This document shows positions 6,832 through 11,222 of a stretch of 11,222 nt of DNA, in pieces. The notes below the pieces were generated by a model. That model saw nothing but the letters and a program-made list of their open reading frames with translations. It did no database searches and was not told the DNA's origin. This DNA comes from Burkholderiaceae bacterium (lineage in GTDB: Bacteria > Pseudomonadota > Gammaproteobacteria > Burkholderiales > Burkholderiaceae). Made by a program: the position numbers and the translations under genes. The DNA lies in the NCBI GenBank assembly GCA_947380285.1, contig CANCQD010000076.1, positions 1-11,222 of the forward strand, read 5' to 3'. The number at the start of each line of letters is the position of its first letter. Position 1 is the stretch's first letter.

Positions 6832-7949
6832 AGATCGATCCAGAATGCATCAAGAAATACTTAAAACATAGCACCTCTTGGTTAGTCCTACTGCTGCTGT
6901 TATCAACCAATGCAACAGCTGGGCATCCGCCCTCACAAAATCATTTTCTGAGCCCAATCAGCCTGCAATTTACCGACATTGAAATAACAGAACTTTTACA
7001 AACAATGGCCAAATTGGGAAACACTAATTTTTTATTAAGTGAGGCCATTAAGGGAAATGTTTCGGTAGACCTTAGAAATACTCCCTGGCAAACAGCTCTC
7101 CACTCGATTTTGGCCAGCCGAGGATTGCGACTTTTGCGCAATGGCGAAATCTACTGGATAGGGCCTCATGCAGAAATACAAGCCTATCAGAAATTTCGTC
7201 GTGAGGATGCCGCCCTGCCCTTTGGAGGAGACCATATCAATAGTCCAAGGCAAATTCTCATTGAGGCTCGAATAGTCGAAGCAGATGAACGCTTTGCTCG
7301 AGAGTTAGGCGTTAAGCTTGGCTATCAAGCTAATGGCATTGGAGGCAACGTAGATCAAAAGCTGCTTGGCAATATCGACTTGGGAGGAGCTGGATTAGGT
7401 GGTTTTAACCCAGCCACGATGGCCGCCACCTTGGTCTCTAGAAATGCCAGTCGCATTCTTCAGGCAGAACTTTCTGCACTTGAATCAGAGGGCCAGGGAA
7501 AGATTCTTTCAAACCCTCGCATCATGACCGGCGACCAAGTAAAGGCCACTATTGAGCAAGGTACAGAGCTCCCATACCAAACGTCTAGTCAAAATGGCAG
7601 TAAATTGCAATTCAGAAAAGCTAATTTACGCTTAGAGGTACTTCCAAAAATTCATCCAGATGGAAAAATTTCAATGCTGGTTGGCATCAATAAAGACACT
7701 GTAGGCATGAAAACAGAGCAGGGCTATGCAATTGATACCAAAAGTCTGAGCTCAGAGGTGACTGTAGAAAACGGAGGAACAGCCATCATTGGTGGCATTT
7801 TTCAAACCACTGAAAGGGAGGATGAAGTCAAAATCCCTCTATTAGGAGATATACCCTTCATTGGTCATTTTTTTCGCCATAAATCCAAATTACAAGATAA
7901 AACAGAGCTACTTGTCTTTTTAACCCCGACCGTTCTCGACAAACCCTAA
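6828..7949 (+). CDS. pilQ: Short PilQ-like secretin (outer-membrane channel), N0 plus secretin domain only
   Basis: Secretins form large gated outer-membrane rings for type IV pili, competence or type II/III secretion. This 373-residue protein has a signal peptide (hydrophobic 18-31, likely cut after NATA near residue 31, no lipobox), an N0/STN domain (about 43-113, ending GEIYWIGP as in PilQ) and a secretin domain (about 141-370). The secretin domain shows PRQILIEARIVEADERFA (140-157), KILSNPRI (225-232), VKIPLLGDIPFIGHFF (334-349) and TELLVFLTP (359-367). PilQ proteins usually exceed 600 residues with AMIN and N1 domains. Both seem absent here: only about 27 residues separate N0 from the secretin core, too few for an N1 domain. 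Its ATG overlaps the upstream gene by 4 bases and aroK follows after 12 bases, as pilQ-aroK do in many proteobacteria. The name pilQ rests on position and N0 wording; the pathway served is not shown. Confidence 0.9.
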   Translation: MKIDPECIKKYLKHSTSWLVLLLLLSTNATAGHPPSQNHFLSPISLQFTDIEITELLQTMAKLGNTNFLLSEAIKGNVSVDLRNTPWQTALHSILASRGLRLLRNGEIYWIGPHAEIQAYQKFRREDAALPFGGDHINSPRQILIEARIVEADERFARELGVKLGYQANGIGGNVDQKLLGNIDLGGAGLGGFNPATMAATLVSRNASRILQAELSALESEGQGKILSNPRIMTGDQVKATIEQGTELPYQTSSQNGSKLQFRKANLRLEVLPKIHPDGKISMLVGINKDTVGMKTEQGYAIDTKSLSSEVTVENGGTAIIGGIFQTTEREDEVKIPLLGDIPFIGHFFRHKSKLQDKTELLVFLTPTVLDKP

Positions 7950-7961
7950 TAAAATCGAAGG

Positions 7962-8486
7962 GTGAACTCTTCGACAAACAATATCTTTCTGATCGGCCTC
8001 ATGGGCGCCGGGAAGTCGACCGTCGGGAAAGTCTTGGCAAAAAAATTAGGGCGTCGCTTTCTGGATGCCGACCATGTAATTGAAGAGCGTTGTGGCGTAA
8101 AAATTCCTGTCATCTTTGAGATGGAAGGTGAAAATGGCTTTCGCAAAAGAGAAGCTCAGGCTATCCGTGAAATTACTGCCGAGCAAGACATTATTTTGGC
8201 GACTGGCGGTGGTGCAATTCTATTGCCAGAAAATCGTCAAGCATTAAGTAAGCATGGCATTGTTATTTATCTTCATGCAAACCCAATGGAGCTTTGGCAT
8301 CGCACTAAAGGTGGCGAGGGACGACCTCTACTTAAAAACGGTGATGCCAAAAAAATCCTAGAGAATTTATATGCGATCCGCGATCCGCTCTATCGCGAAA
8401 TTGCCGACCATGTGATTGAGACTGGAAAGCCCAGCGTTAATCAACTAGTCAACACCTTAATCATGCAGCTTGAACTTTCCGCTTAA
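7962..8486 (+). CDS. aroK: Shikimate kinase
   Basis: AroK phosphorylates shikimate at the 3-hydroxyl with ATP, the fifth step of the shikimate pathway to chorismate and the aromatic amino acids, in the cytoplasm. The 174-residue length is typical. Seen motifs are the Walker A loop GLMGAGKST (12-20), the DAD motif with Asp35 and Asp37 for Mg and shikimate, Arg61 in FRKRE, the substrate loop ATGGGAI (80-86), and lid residue Arg121 in GRPLL. The start is GTG at 7962, since an in-frame TAA lies 12 bases upstream and no ATG precedes the Walker A loop. The only ribosome-site-like bases (GAAGG) directly touch the GTG, so initiation may rely on coupling to the secretin gene, whose stop is 12 bases upstream. 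It is followed by aroB in the same operon. Confidence 0.96.
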   Translation: MNSSTNNIFLIGLMGAGKSTVGKVLAKKLGRRFLDADHVIEERCGVKIPVIFEMEGENGFRKREAQAIREITAEQDIILATGGGAILLPENRQALSKHGIVIYLHANPMELWHRTKGGEGRPLLKNGDAKKILENLYAIRDPLYREIADHVIETGKPSVNQLVNTLIMQLELSA

Positions 8487-8499
8487 ATACATTGGCACT

Positions 8500-9585
8500 A
8501 TGATGAAAACACTTGAAGTGAATCTTGGCAATCGCAGTTACCCAATTTATATTGGTACAGATTTGATTGATCAAGCAAGCCTATTTAGCGCCTGTGAAAA
8601 AGCGACCTCTATCTATATCGTCAGTAACACTACGGTTGCTCCACTTTATGCTGAACGCCTGACTAAAACACTCAGCACCTTTGGTAAACCAGTTAGGACA
8701 ATTGTTCTGCCTGATGGTGAGTCATATAAGGACTGGAAAAATCTCCAACTGATTTTTGATGATCTATTAAAGTTTGGGGCTGATCGCCAAACCATGTTAG
8801 TTGCCTTGGGTGGCGGCGTCATCGGCGATATGACTGGGTTTGCTGCAGCTAGCTTCATGCGTGGCATTCGCTTTATCCAAGTACCCACTACCCTGCTTGC
8901 CCAAGTAGACTCTTCCGTTGGCGGCAAGACTGGGATCAATCACCCGCTTGGTAAAAATATGATTGGCGCCTTTCATCAGCCTGTTGCAGTAGTTGCGGAC
9001 CTGAACACTCTGAAAACTTTACCGCCAAGAGAACTTTCTGCGGGTCTTGCAGAAGTGGTCAAACATGGCGCCATTGCCGATGCCCAATTCTTAGATTGGA
9101 TTGAAGCAAATTCAAAAATATTATTGACTTGTGACAATGAAGCTATGGGACACGCAGTTTTGCGTTCATGCGAAATTAAATCTGCAGTGGTATCTGCCGA
9201 CGAAAGAGAAGGCGGCATTCGGGCAACCCTGAACTTTGGACATACCTTTGGTCATGCGATTGAAGCGGGAATGGGTTATGGCGAGTGGCTGCATGGAGAA
9301 GCTGTTGGTTGCGGTATGGTACTCGGGGCAGACTTATCGCGTCGCCTCAATTACATCAGCGAAGCAGACGTTCAGCGGCTCACCAAAATCATTCAATCCA
9401 TGAATTTACCCATTACACCGCCAAAATTTGGCGCAGAACGGTATATGGAGCTCATGCAAGTCGATAAAAAAACCGAGGGCGGGCAGATCCGCTACGTTGT
9501 TTTAGAAAGAATTGGTAAAGCCCAGATTAAAAGTGTTGCTGACGCCCAGGTAATTGAAACATTAAGTGCAACTGGTGCCGCTTAA
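8500..9585 (+). CDS. aroB: 3-dehydroquinate synthase
   Basis: AroB converts DAHP to 3-dehydroquinate, the second step of the shikimate pathway, using NAD and a divalent metal (Zn or Co). From ATG 8500 the protein is 361 residues, the usual length. Motifs are the NAD-binding [11 protein letters not shown] (104-114), [12 protein letters not shown] (136-147), and the metal ligands Glu185 in GLAEVVKHG, His248 in GHTFGH and His265 in HGEAVG. A second ATG directly follows at 8503 and either may be used; an upstream TTG at 8470 lies inside aroK and is unlikely. The gap to aroK is 13 bases, consistent with one operon. The TAA stop overlaps the stop of the convergent cyaY gene. Confidence 0.97.
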   Translation: MMKTLEVNLGNRSYPIYIGTDLIDQASLFSACEKATSIYIVSNTTVAPLYAERLTKTLSTFGKPVRTIVLPDGESYKDWKNLQLIFDDLLKFGADRQTMLVALGGGVIGDMTGFAAASFMRGIRFIQVPTTLLAQVDSSVGGKTGINHPLGKNMIGAFHQPVAVVADLNTLKTLPPRELSAGLAEVVKHGAIADAQFLDWIEANSKILLTCDNEAMGHAVLRSCEIKSAVVSADEREGGIRATLNFGHTFGHAIEAGMGYGEWLHGEAVGCGMVLGADLSRRLNYISEADVQRLTKIIQSMNLPITPPKFGAERYMELMQVDKKTEGGQIRYVVLERIGKAQIKSVADAQVIETLSATGAA

Positions 9586-9959
9586 ATTAAGCCAATCTTA
9601 ACGGCTTGACCTGCCTGAGCACTCGCAAACTCAGTCAGATCGCTCAACAGCTCTTTTCCTGTTTTGGTATCAAGCCATAATGGCTTTGCCATAGTGCCAG
9701 CCCATCGATAGTGATATCCACCAGATTTGGCGGCAACCCAAATCTCATGCAAGGGTGGCTGAGTATTCACCACAATGACGCTTTTATCCTTAAAGCGAAT
9801 ATTGATGACATTGCCGCCCTGACGCTCAACATCCAAATCGAGGTCCAAGGCATCATCGGCAGCCTCTAATGCAACCTCTATAGATTGCAATAAATTACTT
9901 CCCAGTTGATAAAACTGCTTGTCATCAATGGTTTCTACACCTGAATTATTTGGATTCAT
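9582..9959 (-). CDS. cyaY: Iron donor/frataxin-like protein CyaY
   Basis: CyaY is the bacterial frataxin, an iron-binding cytoplasmic protein that interacts with the IscS/IscU machinery and modulates iron-sulfur cluster assembly. With the start at 9959 it is 125 residues, slightly longer than the roughly 106-residue E. coli protein. The alpha-beta frataxin pattern is clear: an acidic first helix and edge ([14 protein letters not shown]), then [25 protein letters not shown], the signature GGYHYRW, and a C-terminal helix ending in QAGQAV. The start was chosen because AGGA (9970-9967) lies 7 bases upstream of this ATG and the protein fits the family; an upstream in-frame ATG at 10004 would add 15 residues with no better ribosome site. 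It is divergent from lptM-lysA, a common arrangement in betaproteobacteria. Confidence 0.94.
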   Translation of the reverse strand: MNPNNSGVETIDDKQFYQLGSNLLQSIEVALEAADDALDLDLDVERQGGNVINIRFKDKSVIVVNTQPPLHEIWVAAKSGGYHYRWAGTMAKPLWLDTKTGKELLSDLTEFASAQAGQAVKIGLI

Positions 9960-10006
9960 ACCGGAGTCCTGCATGCTATATTCAATCATTCGTTTTAGAG
10001 ACATTC
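9960..10006. promoter_or_regulatory. Divergent cyaY / lptM-lysA intergenic region with shared -10-like sequence
   Basis: The 47-base gap must hold or overlap the promoters of both units. TATATT (9977-9982) is a good plus-strand -10 box for lptM, and the same bases give TATAGC (9980-9975) on the minus strand for cyaY. Neither has a convincing -35 box at 17 bases, so both assignments are weak. The cyaY ribosome site (AGGA, 9970-9967) lies at the left side, and a GAGA element (9998-10001) precedes the lptM ATG. Confidence 0.3.
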
Positions 10007-10198
10007 ATGATAGCGATTCTTAATAGAACACTCTGCTTTAGCCTTCTAATATCCCTTGTAGGGTGTGGGGTAAGGGGGCCGCTATATTTACCAAATATAC
10101 CGCCAGCCCCACCCGCCCCTACAGAGCCAGAAACTAAAGGCAAACTATATCCGCCCCAACCTTCTGCTAGCCCAAGCAATTCTTCATCGGCCAAGTAA
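10007..10198 (+). CDS. lptM: LPS translocon maturation chaperone LptM-like small lipoprotein
   Basis: This 63-residue protein starts with a lipoprotein signal peptide (hydrophobic 9-19) and lipobox LVGC, with Cys20 as the predicted lipidated residue. The next residues, CGVRGPLYLP, match the short conserved LptM (formerly YifL) motif CGxxGPLYxP. LptM in E. coli binds the LptD-LptE outer-membrane LPS translocon and helps LptD acquire its correct disulfides. The rest is a proline- and serine-rich tail without defined structure. ATG 10007 is chosen because the signal peptide begins directly there; the longer open frame from 9950 would put polar residues first. Its TAA overlaps the lysA ATG by one base (TAATG), so the two are probably co-translated, and the lptM-lysA pair beside cyaY is a familiar arrangement. 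Confidence 0.9.
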   Translation: MIAILNRTLCFSLLISLVGCGVRGPLYLPNIPPAPPAPTEPETKGKLYPPQPSASPSNSSSAK

Positions 10199-11222
10199 TG
10201 ACAAGCAAAGCAATTCCTCTCCCTAAGTTATCCGGATTTACCGAGTGCGACGGCAATTGGTATGCCGAAGAAATTCTACTGGCTGATCTAGCAAAAGAAT
10301 TTGGCACGCCGCTTTATGTCTACAGCAAAAAAGCGCTCACTGAAACTTACCAAGCCTATGACAAGGCTTGCATTGATCCGCAAGGTAAACGCCGTGCACG
10401 TGTGCACTATGCGATGAAAGCTAATAGTAATTTAGCGGTAATTGATTGCTTTAAAAAATTGGGCGCTGGATTTGATTTGGTTAGCGGCGGTGAATTAGCT
10501 CGGGCCTTAGCGATTGGCGCTGACCCCAAAAGCTTAGTCTTTGCTGGTGTTGGTAAATCTGCTGATGAGATAGCTGCTGCGCTACAAGCTGGTGTTAAGT
10601 GCATCAACGTTGAATCCATTGCCGAACTTCACCAAATTAATCGTGTTGCGACAAAGCTCAACTGTCGCGCCCCAATTTCTATACGCGTCAATCCTGATGT
10701 AGATGCACAAACCCATCCTTATATTTCTACTGGACTCAAGGGTAATAAATTTGGCATTGCATATCACGAGGTTTTAAAAACCTATCGTGAAGCATCACAA
10801 CTTTCTCAAATAGATGTTGTGGGCATTGATTGCCATATTGGTTCGCAGATCACTACTACGGCACCCTATTTGGATGCCTTAGATAAGGTGCTAGATCTCG
10901 TGGCGCAATTGAAAAAAGAGGGTATTATTATTCACCATCTCGATCTTGGTGGTGGTCTTGGGATTTCTTATAGCGATGAAACCCCCCCAGATATTACTGA
11001 CTTTACGAATACCTTATTGAATCGAGTGGCTGAGCGCGGCTTTGGTCACTTAGATGTTGTACTTGAGCCAGGTAGGTCATTGGTAGGCAATGCTGGCGTG
11101 CTTCTAACGACGGTTGAGTATCTCAAGCCTGGTGCTGAGAAAAACTTTTGCATCGTTGATGCGGCGATGACTGAACTCATGCGACCCGCCCTATATGAGG
11201 CCCACCATGGCATCGTTCCGAC
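10198..11222 (+). CDS. lysA: Diaminopimelate decarboxylase, N-terminal 341 residues (3' end outside window)
   Basis: LysA decarboxylates meso-diaminopimelate to L-lysine, the last step of lysine synthesis, in the cytoplasm with pyridoxal phosphate. It is a fold-type III (alanine racemase-like) enzyme. Lys74 in HYAMKANSN is the PLP Schiff-base lysine; HIGSQ (213-217), GGGLGI (251-256) and EPGRSLVGNAG (290-300) are the family's cofactor and substrate motifs. About 415-420 residues are usual, so roughly 80 percent is visible; the C-terminal beta domain with the catalytic cysteine region lies beyond the window. The ATG at 10198 overlaps the lptM stop codon. No frameshift is seen; a run of seven C at 10982-10988 is read through in frame. 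Confidence 0.96.
   Translation, partial: MTSKAIPLPKLSGFTECDGNWYAEEILLADLAKEFGTPLYVYSKKALTETYQAYDKACIDPQGKRRARVHYAMKANSNLAVIDCFKKLGAGFDLVSGGELARALAIGADPKSLVFAGVGKSADEIAAALQAGVKCINVESIAELHQINRVATKLNCRAPISIRVNPDVDAQTHPYISTGLKGNKFGIAYHEVLKTYREASQLSQIDVVGIDCHIGSQITTTAPYLDALDKVLDLVAQLKKEGIIIHHLDLGGGLGISYSDETPPDITDFTNTLLNRVAERGFGHLDVVLEPGRSLVGNAGVLLTTVEYLKPGAEKNFCIVDAAMTELMRPALYEAHHGIVP

Noticed and set aside
1..11222. CRISPR arrays, tRNA or rRNA genes, prophage or integron elements, riboswitches.
   Set aside because: No spaced direct repeats, tRNA cloverleaf patterns, phage genes or known riboswitch cores were seen; the window is almost fully occupied by housekeeping coding sequence.

Overview
The window looks like a chromosomal housekeeping region of a betaproteobacterium of the Burkholderiaceae, most like Polynucleobacter. 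This rests on protein style, moderate GC (estimated by eye in the mid 40s percent) and gene neighbourhoods: a divergent PBP1A gene beside a secretin-aroK-aroB operon, and cyaY divergent from lptM-lysA. No database search was possible, so the genus is an inference.

Layout. Positions 1-2749 (minus) carry the first 916 codons of gltB, the glutamate synthase large subunit, with a clear sigma70-type promoter at 2796-2824. The 194-base gap 2750-2943 holds that promoter and a REP-like inverted repeat. Next on the minus strand are a RAYT-type Y1/HUH transposase gene (2944-3648) and, 12 bases upstream of it, the complete mrcA/ponA gene for PBP1A (3661-5997). A divergent intergenic region (5998-6138) separates mrcA from a plus-strand operon: a membrane-anchored coiled-coil protein with a PilP/GspC-like C-terminal domain (6139-6831), a very short PilQ-like secretin (6828-7949), aroK (7962-8486) and aroB (8500-9585). 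aroB converges on cyaY (9582-9959, minus), and their stop codons overlap. cyaY is divergent from lptM (10007-10198), whose stop overlaps the start of lysA (10198 to beyond the right edge).

Functions. Most genes are core metabolism and envelope: ammonium assimilation (gltB), peptidoglycan synthesis (mrcA), shikimate pathway (aroK, aroB), iron-sulfur or iron handling (cyaY), LPS transporter maturation (lptM) and lysine synthesis (lysA).

The point of most interest is 6139-7949. In many beta- and gammaproteobacteria the slot between mrcA and aroK holds the type IV pilus alignment operon pilMNOPQ. Here only two genes occupy it, with ATGA overlap: a one-pass membrane protein that looks like a PilO-style anchor plus coiled coil joined to a PilP/GspC-HR-like domain, and a 373-residue secretin that keeps the N0 and secretin domains but appears to lack the AMIN and N1 domains. 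This may be a minimal, reduced inner-membrane-to-outer-membrane secretin module. The second item of interest is the RAYT gene apparently co-transcribed with mrcA, with a candidate REP-like target next to the gltB promoter.
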